DNA from: Nitrosarchaeum sp.
GTDB taxonomy: Archaea > Thermoproteota > Nitrososphaeria > Nitrososphaerales > Nitrosopumilaceae
Length of the DNA: 64,000 bases
Reading direction: 5' to 3'
Assembly: GCA_025699025.1 (NCBI GenBank)
Contig: JAILWJ010000003.1
Coordinates: 278,192-342,191, forward strand
Part shown: positions 8,878-16,580 of the stretch, one piece after another
Numbering within the stretch: the first letter of the stretch is position 1
How the letters are laid out: every line of letters begins with the position of its first letter
Notes under the pieces: model-generated
The model's database searches: none
What the model was told of the DNA's origin: nothing
The model's input: only the letters and a program-made list of their open reading frames with translations
Position numbers and translations under genes: made by a program

Positions 8878-10278
8878 TTGAAGATAAACTATGATGATAT
8901 CAACAGCAGAAACAATCCATACCAGCTATTCCTAGACAACATCAAGAGTCCAGAGACTGAAAGAAAATACAAAAAGATGCTAGAGAGATTCCTGCTATCC
9001 ATTCCAGATCAGATATATGAAAACAAAAAGATAAAGTCAGACCTCAAAAATATGGTAAAGCATTTTGTTGCCCTTGCAAAAAAGAATCCAGATTTGGCAA
9101 CTGACATCATTGCAACATACATCAAAGAGGAAAAAAAGCTGGTAGAGGCAGGCAAGCTAAGCTCAGGAACACTAGAGAATCATATCAAGCCAATCAAGGT
9201 GCTACTTGATGCAAACAGAATCGCCATACACTGGAAGTCCCTGCACAGATTATACCCAAGAAAGCAGAGCACCACAAATGACAGGGCATACACAAAAACA
9301 GAACTGCAAAAGATGCTAGAGGTTGCACGAGACCTCACAGACAAGGTGATAATTACCGTATTCTCATCAGGGGGATTCAGGCTAGAGGCGTGGAACTATT
9401 TTACATGGAAGGACATCAAGCTATTCAAGAATCAAGACGGTTCCTACAAGGGAGGAGCCTTGTTAGTATACAGTAATGACGAGGAGAGCTACTGGACTCA
9501 CATCACTCCAGAGGCTTGCAAATACGTGGAGATGTACCGAGAAAAATGGAAGTCTGACATTGGGGTTTATCCAAAAGATGATCAGCCGTTTCTAAAGGCA
9601 GTAAAGTATCCCACTATCCACAGGCTGAATTCAACTGGCGTCAAAAAGAGAATCGGAAAAATTGTAAAGGCAATCGGTATGCGAGATTCATTGCCTGAAG
9701 GCAAGAAGAGATACGAGGTTCCACTAGATCACGGGTTTAGAAAATATTTCAACACCATGATGAGGCGTGCCAAGGTAAACTATCTGGACAAAGAGGACAT
9801 GATGGGACACAAGGTAGGATTGGAAAAACACTATGAGCGATATCAGGAAGAGGACTTTGAGCGATTCCCCGAGTATCAAAAGGCAATAGCATTTCTTACC
9901 ATATCAGATGAGGACAGGCTACGCTTTGAGAACCAGCAAAAGCAAGAGATACTAGATGAGGTTACGCAGAAAGACTATCAGATTGAAGACATGTCAGCAA
10001 GACTAAGCGAGGTGGAAAACGAGGTGAAAAACGGGCGGAACACAAGATGGAACTCACTTTTCCAAGAATCTTTCAGACATCAAGACAATGAGAAGGTACA
10101 GCTGATTCTTACCCTGTTGCACATGTGGTTTGAGATGAGGGCAACAGAAGAGGAAAAACAAGCGTTATGGAAGAAGCTCCAAGACGCAAAAAAGGAAGGA
10201 AAACCACTAAACATCATGGATATGTTAGATCCAGACAAGGATGAGCTTAGCTGGAAGAACCTCTACTCCAAAAAGTAA
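8878..10278 (+). CDS. Tyrosine recombinase (integrase) of the island
   Basis: Catalyses site-specific integration and excision at tRNA-Lys. The catalytic set is complete: Arg in GFRLEA, HxxR in HGFRKYF, His in MMGHKVG, and the nucleophile Tyr in LEKHYERY. An N-terminal core-binding domain precedes it and a charged coiled-coil tail of about 140 residues follows. The open frame runs back to a TTG at 8803 inside the tRNA, but residues encoded there are only a reading of tRNA sequence; no ATG is in frame before the domain, so I place the start at TTG 8878 (467 aa), with low certainty. GC content is higher than in the cargo and similar to the terminase genes at 21.7-23.9 kb. Confidence 0.88.
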   Translation: MKINYDDINSRNNPYQLFLDNIKSPETERKYKKMLERFLLSIPDQIYENKKIKSDLKNMVKHFVALAKKNPDLATDIIATYIKEEKKLVEAGKLSSGTLENHIKPIKVLLDANRIAIHWKSLHRLYPRKQSTTNDRAYTKTELQKMLEVARDLTDKVIITVFSSGGFRLEAWNYFTWKDIKLFKNQDGSYKGGALLVYSNDEESYWTHITPEACKYVEMYREKWKSDIGVYPKDDQPFLKAVKYPTIHRLNSTGVKKRIGKIVKAIGMRDSLPEGKKRYEVPLDHGFRKYFNTMMRRAKVNYLDKEDMMGHKVGLEKHYERYQEEDFERFPEYQKAIAFLTISDEDRLRFENQQKQEILDEVTQKDYQIEDMSARLSEVENEVKNGRNTRWNSLFQESFRHQDNEKVQLILTLLHMWFEMRATEEEKQALWKKLQDAKKEGKPLNIMDMLDPDKDELSWKNLYSKK

Positions 10279-10307
10279 ATCCAATCATTCTCTACATCGA
10301 TACAAGT

Positions 10308-10324
10308 CGTTAATCGGATTAACG
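10308..10324. repeat. 17-bp perfect palindrome after the integrase
   Basis: cgttaatc-g-gattaacg, 30 bases past the integrase stop. The half-site core gttaa recurs several times in the next 250 bases. A binding site for an excisionase or replication protein is possible; nothing shows which. Confidence 0.6.
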
Positions 10325-10356
10325 CTACTTCTTACAACCATGCAAGACCCATTTTT

Positions 10357-10591
10357 TGTAGAGGTCGTTAGGCATGACGTGTTAGGCATGAATAGTAGAT
10401 GTAGAGGTCACGAAGTCCAGATGTAGAGATTGTTAAAGATTGTAATGCCTAACGATATGTTAACAGCCGTTAATAGTGCATAGTCGTTAGAGATATCATT
10501 TGTAAGAACATGTAGAAAAATTTGTGCCTAACGTTAATGTATAATGTAAGAAGTGTTAAACCTGACGCCATATCTGACACAATCTGTCAGG
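10357..10591. repeat. Cluster of short direct and inverted repeats (iteron-like), no gene
   Basis: The 678-base gap 10279-10956 has no credible ORF. It holds gttaggcat at 10367-10375 and 10381-10389, its reverse complement atgcctaac at 10445-10453 and a near copy gtgcctaac at 10524-10532; tgtagaggtc at 10357-10366 and 10400-10409; and overlapping hairpins ctgaca/tgtcag (10574-10590) and cctgac/gtcagg (10561-10591). A further gtcagg lies at 10641. Such clusters mark origins, recombination accessory sites or operators of integrative elements. The remaining part to 10956 is AT-rich with nothing I can name. Confidence 0.55.
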
Positions 10592-10956
10592 CTTTACGTA
10601 CAAAATATTGCTATTCTACTATTTCAAAATCTATCTTAGTGTCAGGTCATTACATAGCAGAGAATTAATTTTTTAAGTTTTGATTTGAGTTTTTTATTTT
10701 TGGTATAACCTTGTTTTACAGGGATGTATTCTTTATCACATCTTGTAGATAAATATGCCTTATGTGGATGATTTTATTTCTGATTTGCCCAAAACTTCTT
10801 TTGATAACATGTTATAACTACACATAATCATATAAAATTATGATCAATAACATAATAACCCGATCAAGCATTGTCAATTTTTCAGATGTGATCAATGAAG
10901 AAAAATCAAATATTTTGATTGATCTGTTTTAAATCTCAGAAAAGCCATACAATTTT

Positions 10957-11217
10957 ATGAATAATGGTGCAATAGCCCTTCTTGGCGGTTTGGGATTATT
11001 GGCAGTAGGTGTTTCTGTAAAAAAGAAAATACAATATTTGGAGAATCAGATCAGATTACTCAACTCTCGAATTTCCTCCCTAATCAATGAGAGGGATGAA
11101 TTAACTAAGATCCTTAGAAACAAGGATTCTGAAATTGCAGAAAAAAATACTGAAATTTCTAAGAAAAATCAAGAGATAGAAAATCTCAAAGATCAATTAA
11201 AAAGTAGAGAAAAGTAA
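10957..11217 (+). CDS. Small membrane-anchored coiled-coil protein
   Basis: 86 aa. Residues 5-22 are a glycine/leucine-rich membrane segment (AIALLGGLGLLAVGVSV), followed by KKK and a continuous coiled coil to the end with repeated glutamate/lysine heptads. The positive residues after the helix suggest the coiled coil is cytoplasmic. First cargo gene of the island after the repeat cluster. No family recognised. Confidence 0.65.
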   Translation: MNNGAIALLGGLGLLAVGVSVKKKIQYLENQIRLLNSRISSLINERDELTKILRNKDSEIAEKNTEISKKNQEIENLKDQLKSREK

Positions 11218-11292
11218 TTACTCTGGTTTTGTTATTTAAATCTCTTTGTTACAATTACTCGACAAATACCGGAGTAAACAGAATCAACCAAA

Positions 11293-11712
11293 TCATATTT
11301 TCCATTTTTTCTTTGCTTTGTTAATTAATGTACAAAATACTTTTTTTTCTATCACCTTTCGCCCAATGTTTAACATCATATTCTTTGGAGGATCTATACC
11401 GTCATTCCAATTCTTGGTTACAAGCATAATTTTGAATTTAATTCTGTTTTCCCATAGTGATTTATTAAAAATTTTTTCATCGGGCCACATTATATCATTA
11501 GAAGTAAATTTTTCAGATATTTTTCCAAATCCAATTATTTTTTGAATCGGTTTTGTGGCATAAAATGCTACCAATTCACCCTCCATAATTGTATTCCACA
11601 ATCCAATATTTTTTTTTGAGAATCCCCACTGATTGTATTCTAATGCAGTTTTCCAAGACGTTTCATCTCCAACTAATATGTAATATCGAGGTCGATCTAT
11701 GGATTTATTCAA
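11293..11712 (-). CDS. Stand-alone EVE-domain (PUA-like) protein
   Basis: 139 aa, entirely one EVE domain: YYILVGDETSWKTALEYNQW at the start, then GLWNTIMEGELVAFYATKP and IIGFGKI. EVE domains belong to the PUA-like superfamily and are thought to bind modified DNA or RNA bases; in prokaryotes they are often fused to or beside modification-dependent restriction enzymes. Here it faces away from the type IIG gene that starts 92 bases later. A second EVE domain forms the N-terminus of the 909-aa fusion at 16.6-19.3 kb. Confidence 0.85.
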   Translation of the reverse strand: MNKSIDRPRYYILVGDETSWKTALEYNQWGFSKKNIGLWNTIMEGELVAFYATKPIQKIIGFGKISEKFTSNDIMWPDEKIFNKSLWENRIKFKIMLVTKNWNDGIDPPKNMMLNIGRKVIEKKVFCTLINKAKKKWKI

Positions 11713-11804
11713 TAATGGTTTTTTTTAATACCCATGTTTAACTTTGTCTTATTCCGATTCAATAGATCTTTGAAAATCAATACTTAATACCAGAATGCAA
11801 ATTT

Positions 11805-14800
11805 ATGAGATATACAACTTTGAAAATACTTGAAGATATAGAAAAAGAATTACCAGTGTATACGTCAACTATCAAAGATAAATATTCTGAAAATAGCAAA
11901 GCCATGTATTTTTCTTCTTTTATAACAAAAATGTTCAATGTTGAACCTGCCGAGATCGATATGGAAGTGCCAACAAAATCATTTTTTTTAGGTCTTAGAG
12001 GGAGAATAGATGCTCTTCTTGGTCATTTAATTTTAGAATTCAAGAAAGATCTTAGAAATAGTATAGAAGAGGCAAAAGAAGAATTAATAAAATATCTTCA
12101 GAGCTATCATGAAAAATTTCCAGAGGAGGATTACATAGGAATTGCAACAGATGGAATTCTATTCAAAGTTTTTCAACCCATTTTTGACTTTTCAGAACAT
12201 CATGAAAAAGTAGCGGTAAAAGGTTTAGAAGAAATAGATTCATTAGATTTAGAAATTGAAAGAGAACCTGAGAAGATATTCTTATGGTTTGATTCTTATT
12301 TATTTTCGGCAGACAAAATTACTCCAACTTCACTAGATATTAAAAAAAGATTTGGAGTTCTTAGTCCAACATATGCAAAAGCACATTATGAAATTTTGAA
12401 ACTGTTTGAATCAATTAAGGATACTCTTCCTGTAAATACAAAACTAAAAAACTGGTCAAAGTATCTAGAAGTAGTTTATGGAGACGAAGAAAAAGAAATT
12501 GATCTTTTCTTACGACATACATATCTAGCCACATTAGTTAAATTAATTGTCCACATTAGACTTTCAAAAGGACAAATACCAAATAAAGATGAAATGTGGC
12601 AAATATTACATGGGACAAGGTTCAAAGCATTTGGAGTTTTGAATTTTGTAGAACAGGATTTCTTTACGTGGATTACATATTTTCCAACACAGTATATTTC
12701 AAATCCATTTTTATACAAATTATTAAAAGAATTGATGGTTTATGATCTAGGTAAAATTGATGAAGATGTTTTAAAAGAACTCTATCAGGAACTTGTAGAA
12801 CCAGAATACAGACAACTTTTGGGAGAATTTTACACGCCTGATTGGTTGGCTCAGATGACAATTGAAAAAACTATGGAAGATAATTTCACAGGTAGCGTAT
12901 TAGATCCTTCATGTGGATCAGGTACATTTTTGTTTTTATCAATAAGATACAAAATAAAAAAACTAGAAGGGAAATTAAATCCAAAAGATCTCTTAGAACA
13001 CATATTAAATTCAGTACGTGGTTTTGATATTCACCCACTAGCTGTTACTATCGCAAAAACCAACTATCTTTTGGCATTAGGAGATTTAATTAATTACAAA
13101 TCACATTCGATTGAAATACCTGTTTATCTTTCAGACTCTGTAAAACTGCCATCCCAAAAATCAAACTTGGATAATCCTGAACCATTTTTTGAATTTCAAG
13201 CAGACAATAAAAAAAGTTTCAAATTACCAGTTAATATTACAACAGATAAAAAAGGTTTTGAAGATATTTTAGAAAAATTATCTAGCCATACAGAACCATA
13301 TTCCAATAGCTATTACAGATACAAAGATAATAGCAAGCGCATGAAAGACGTTACACTACATCAAACTAAAATCAATTTACTAGAAAGTTTCAAGAACTAC
13401 ATCAAAGTTTTAAATTCAGAATATGCAAAAGTGTGGCTGGAAAATTACAATACGTTAATTGAATTAATTGATGAAGAAAGAGACTCGATTTGGATTTACA
13501 TAATGAAAAATGGGTATAAACCGATTTCACTTACTCATCAAAAAGTAGATTTCATCGTAGGGAATCCTCCATGGATAACAATGGCAAAAATGAAAAATGA
13601 ACATTACCAAAATTTCTTGAAAAACTCTACTGAATACTATGGTTTAGCAGATCCTAAAAAAACAGAACAGTACCCTCATATGGAATTAGCTAGTTTATTT
13701 TTCTGTATAGTTACAGACATTTATTTGAAATCTGAAGGAAAGATAGGATTTGTCATGCCAAGATCAATTTTAGTAGCATCTCATCATCGGAATTTTATTA
13801 AATTTAATAAACCAAATATGAAATTAGAAAAAATCATAGATTGTGAAAATGTTTCAAACCTATTCAAAGTTCCTTGTTGTTCAATAATTGCATCAAAAGG
13901 AAGTGAAACCAAATATCCTGTCACAAGTATTAATTTAAAAGGTAAAATTTCAAAAAAAAATTCTTCTTTAGAGGAAGCAAATAAAATATTATCTGTAGAC
14001 GTATCAAAATATGAACCATTTTCTTTAGATGTAAAACCAAGTGACTATTATGAGTATTTTTACCAAGGAGCAACCATTGTGCCGAGGAATCTATACTTTG
14101 TACAATTAGTTCAAGATCCATTTATGGGAATAAACCCTCAAACTCCAACTGTAAAAAGTAATGAAAAAAATGTTACTCAACCACCATGGAATAAAATAAC
14201 AATTCAAAGTGCAATAGAATCTAATTTCTTATTTGCTTCTCTATTGGGAGAAGACGTAGTTCCATTTGGACACAAAGAATTCAGATTGGTGGTATTACCA
14301 ATATTAATTGAAAAAGACAAACATATTTTATTAGAGAATCACTCCGAATTTCAACAACGAAGTTTCTTAGCAGCATCAACATATTTTGAAGAAGTGGAAA
14401 CAAAATGGCAAAATAATGCAACAGATAAATCAAAACGAATGACACCTTATCAAAGATTAAATTTTAGAAAGGGTATTACTGGTCAAAACCCTAAGAAAAG
14501 ATTCAAAGTATTATTTGTAGCATCATCAACATATTTAGCTGCATGTATAGTAGATATGGATGAAAATATAATTCATAATGAAAATAATTTTGAAATTAAT
14601 TTGTCGGGGTTTATTGCAGAAAGTAAAACATATTATTTTGAAACAGATGATGAAAATGAAGCCCATTACTTATCAGCGATATTAAATTCAAAGATTTTGG
14701 ATAATCTTATGAAACCATTACAAACAAGAGGCTTATGGGGGGCTAGAGATTTTCATAAACGTCCATTATTAGCTCCAATACCGAAATTTAACAAATTAAA

Positions 14801-15002
14801 TGAAACTCATTTAAAATTAGCAGAAATAGGAATTACATGTTCTAAGAATATTCCAACATTATTAAAAAACTCAAAAATTTCCAATATCGGTCTATTAAGA
14901 AAATATATCAGAAAACAATTAGAAACTGAAATTAAACAAATAGATGAACTGATAAAGATAATTTTTCTAGAACATGATGGAAACATATCAAAATACATTT
15001 GA
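11805..15002 (+). CDS. Type IIG-like restriction-modification protein (nuclease-methyltransferase fusion)
   Basis: 1065 aa. N-terminal PD-(D/E)xK-like nuclease core: Asp69 and EFK at 78-80 (GHLILEFKK). Adenine methyltransferase core: LGEFYTPDWLA, SAM motif LDPSCGSGTFLF near residue 365, and catalytic motif IVGNPPW near residue 585. A long C-terminal part, ending in helices, would be the target recognition region. This is the single-chain layout of type IIG enzymes that cut and methylate with one specificity. No separate S subunit or helicase is near, which argues against type I, BREX and DISARM. Very AT-rich with codon use unlike the core genes, so probably acquired. Confidence 0.88.
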   Translation: MRYTTLKILEDIEKELPVYTSTIKDKYSENSKAMYFSSFITKMFNVEPAEIDMEVPTKSFFLGLRGRIDALLGHLILEFKKDLRNSIEEAKEELIKYLQSYHEKFPEEDYIGIATDGILFKVFQPIFDFSEHHEKVAVKGLEEIDSLDLEIEREPEKIFLWFDSYLFSADKITPTSLDIKKRFGVLSPTYAKAHYEILKLFESIKDTLPVNTKLKNWSKYLEVVYGDEEKEIDLFLRHTYLATLVKLIVHIRLSKGQIPNKDEMWQILHGTRFKAFGVLNFVEQDFFTWITYFPTQYISNPFLYKLLKELMVYDLGKIDEDVLKELYQELVEPEYRQLLGEFYTPDWLAQMTIEKTMEDNFTGSVLDPSCGSGTFLFLSIRYKIKKLEGKLNPKDLLEHILNSVRGFDIHPLAVTIAKTNYLLALGDLINYKSHSIEIPVYLSDSVKLPSQKSNLDNPEPFFEFQADNKKSFKLPVNITTDKKGFEDILEKLSSHTEPYSNSYYRYKDNSKRMKDVTLHQTKINLLESFKNYIKVLNSEYAKVWLENYNTLIELIDEERDSIWIYIMKNGYKPISLTHQKVDFIVGNPPWITMAKMKNEHYQNFLKNSTEYYGLADPKKTEQYPHMELASLFFCIVTDIYLKSEGKIGFVMPRSILVASHHRNFIKFNKPNMKLEKIIDCENVSNLFKVPCCSIIASKGSETKYPVTSINLKGKISKKNSSLEEANKILSVDVSKYEPFSLDVKPSDYYEYFYQGATIVPRNLYFVQLVQDPFMGINPQTPTVKSNEKNVTQPPWNKITIQSAIESNFLFASLLGEDVVPFGHKEFRLVVLPILIEKDKHILLENHSEFQQRSFLAASTYFEEVETKWQNNATDKSKRMTPYQRLNFRKGITGQNPKKRFKVLFVASSTYLAACIVDMDENIIHNENNFEINLSGFIAESKTYYFETDDENEAHYLSAILNSKILDNLMKPLQTRGLWGARDFHKRPLLAPIPKFNKLNETHLKLAEIGITCSKNIPTLLKNSKISNIGLLRKYIRKQLETEIKQIDELIKIIFLEHDGNISKYI

Positions 15003-15098
15003 AATTCAGAAAATATGCTGCATGATAGTTTGTTTGAAACCCGATAAATAGTAAACGTGTCTAATATTTGACCAAAATACAGATTTGTAATAATATAG

Positions 15099-16580
15099 TT
15101 ACAAACTCACTGATTCATGTTGATTCACAGATATTACATTAGTATGCCATTTTTTGTGGTATTCATCATGTTGGGTATGAATCGGGACTAGTTTTTTGGA
15201 GTTTGAGCCCTCAATTACCTTCTTTATCTGAGTGCCATCCCCATGACCAGACACATGAATCTGGTGCCAGTTCTGCTCTTTTTTCAATATGCCAAAGTGC
15301 GTAAACCAGTTTTTTACCTGCTCTTCTTTTAGCTCCATTTCAGTATCAAACGGTTCGGTCAATGAACGGATGTAGGTTGCACCCTCATCAGGTTTGATAT
15401 CGATTAGATCCTGTAGCCTAAAGTCGCTGCAAAAGAATATGAAATCTTTCTGGTTTGCCTTTATTCCTCTATAGTCAATCGCATTTGGATAATCCAAGAA
15501 TTCCCTTTGCCACTCTGCATAATCCATGTATAGCTGTCGTCTGGAGAATTTATCCAGATCTTTATCAATCAATCCCCATGATCCCCTTGGAATGTATATC
15601 TTGATGTTCTTATCCGTTGGGGATGGATAATGCCCTCTCAGATTTTCGGATTCATAAAATAGTTTGAGTAGATATGCTTGCTTCATGTCAATTACCAAAT
15701 CCCTATTGGTTTGTTTTGCAGATTCGTAAAATGACAGCAATCTATCCAAATCTCTAATCGGATAACCACATATTGCCAATCCCTTTGTGTTGTTTACAAT
15801 TTCTGAAACATTGGTCTCTACATCATATTCAGTCAAAGACGGTAGTGCATCAACTCTGGTTCCCTCACAAAGCAAATAATCCAATGACGATTCGCCACAT
15901 CTGTCAACAAATTTTTCAGTGTCTTTGCTTCTTCTCCCATGAAATCTTAAATCAGCAGTATTGCCAATTGAACCTTCAGATGTATGCAGGATGAACGCGT
16001 GAACTCCTGCGATTGAATGATCAACAGGCAACGGTTCCACCTTGATTGAATCTATTGAAAATTCCTTGTTAGATTGAAATATTTTGATTATACGTGGTGC
16101 TAGTACCTTGTCTCCAGTGGCGCGACTGATTTCACCTTTGCTGTTTTGATATACTTGGAATTTTTCTTTTAATGTGAGATATTGATCATTTCCAGTATCA
16201 TCAAAGTTTTGCATGATTAACTTGGATTCCTCAGAGCAGAAAATTGGAATGTCTGCTCTAAGATATGGAATGTATGCGCAATGATCAACATGGGCATGGG
16301 TTAGCAGAATTCCATCTACCTGTGTCTCTTCGTCTCCACCAAAACCCATATGTTTTGCAAAATCTCTGCGATAAAGTCCCTTGATCTTAGGCAGTATTCC
16401 AAGTTCAAAGAGATCAATTAAGCTGTTAGATGCACGGGCATTTAGAAACTGTGAGAAGAATTTTCCTTCATGGGAAAAAGACATTCCAAAATCCATGAAA
16501 ATTGTGGTGTCTTTGTCTTTGACTAGGAATTTGTTTCCTCCAATGTCATTTACTCCTCCATGGAATGTAATGTATGTCAT
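15099..16580 (-). CDS. Beta-CASP metallo-beta-lactamase-fold hydrolase, last gene of the putative defence operon
   Basis: 493 aa. Metal site THAHVDH at about residues 94-100, a second His in LPVDHS, and C-terminal beta-CASP-type motifs VSGHGDG (444-450) and VPIHTQH. This is the architecture of RNase J/CPSF-type nucleases, which cut RNA; some relatives process DNA. It resembles RNase J-like RNA hydrolases more than quorum lactonases. Its ATG overlaps the stop of the 909-aa fusion gene by one base (taatg), so the two are translationally coupled. Being in the island, it is unlikely to be the housekeeping archaeal RNase J. Target unknown. Confidence 0.82.
   Translation of the reverse strand: MTYITFHGGVNDIGGNKFLVKDKDTTIFMDFGMSFSHEGKFFSQFLNARASNSLIDLFELGILPKIKGLYRRDFAKHMGFGGDEETQVDGILLTHAHVDHCAYIPYLRADIPIFCSEESKLIMQNFDDTGNDQYLTLKEKFQVYQNSKGEISRATGDKVLAPRIIKIFQSNKEFSIDSIKVEPLPVDHSIAGVHAFILHTSEGSIGNTADLRFHGRRSKDTEKFVDRCGESSLDYLLCEGTRVDALPSLTEYDVETNVSEIVNNTKGLAICGYPIRDLDRLLSFYESAKQTNRDLVIDMKQAYLLKLFYESENLRGHYPSPTDKNIKIYIPRGSWGLIDKDLDKFSRRQLYMDYAEWQREFLDYPNAIDYRGIKANQKDFIFFCSDFRLQDLIDIKPDEGATYIRSLTEPFDTEMELKEEQVKNWFTHFGILKKEQNWHQIHVSGHGDGTQIKKVIEGSNSKKLVPIHTQHDEYHKKWHTNVISVNQHESVSL

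Noticed and set aside
10357-10533. CRISPR array
   Set aside because: Repeats are 9-10 bases, irregularly spaced and partly inverted; there are no equal spacers or cas genes.
11805-15002. BREX PglX or DISARM methylase
   Set aside because: No pglZ, brxC/brxL, drmA/B or other partner genes nearby, and a nuclease motif is fused at the N-terminus, which fits type IIG better.
15099-16580. Housekeeping archaeal RNase J
   Set aside because: It is coupled to the defence-like fusion gene inside an integrated AT-rich island; a core RNase J would be expected outside it. Not excluded without a genome-wide search.
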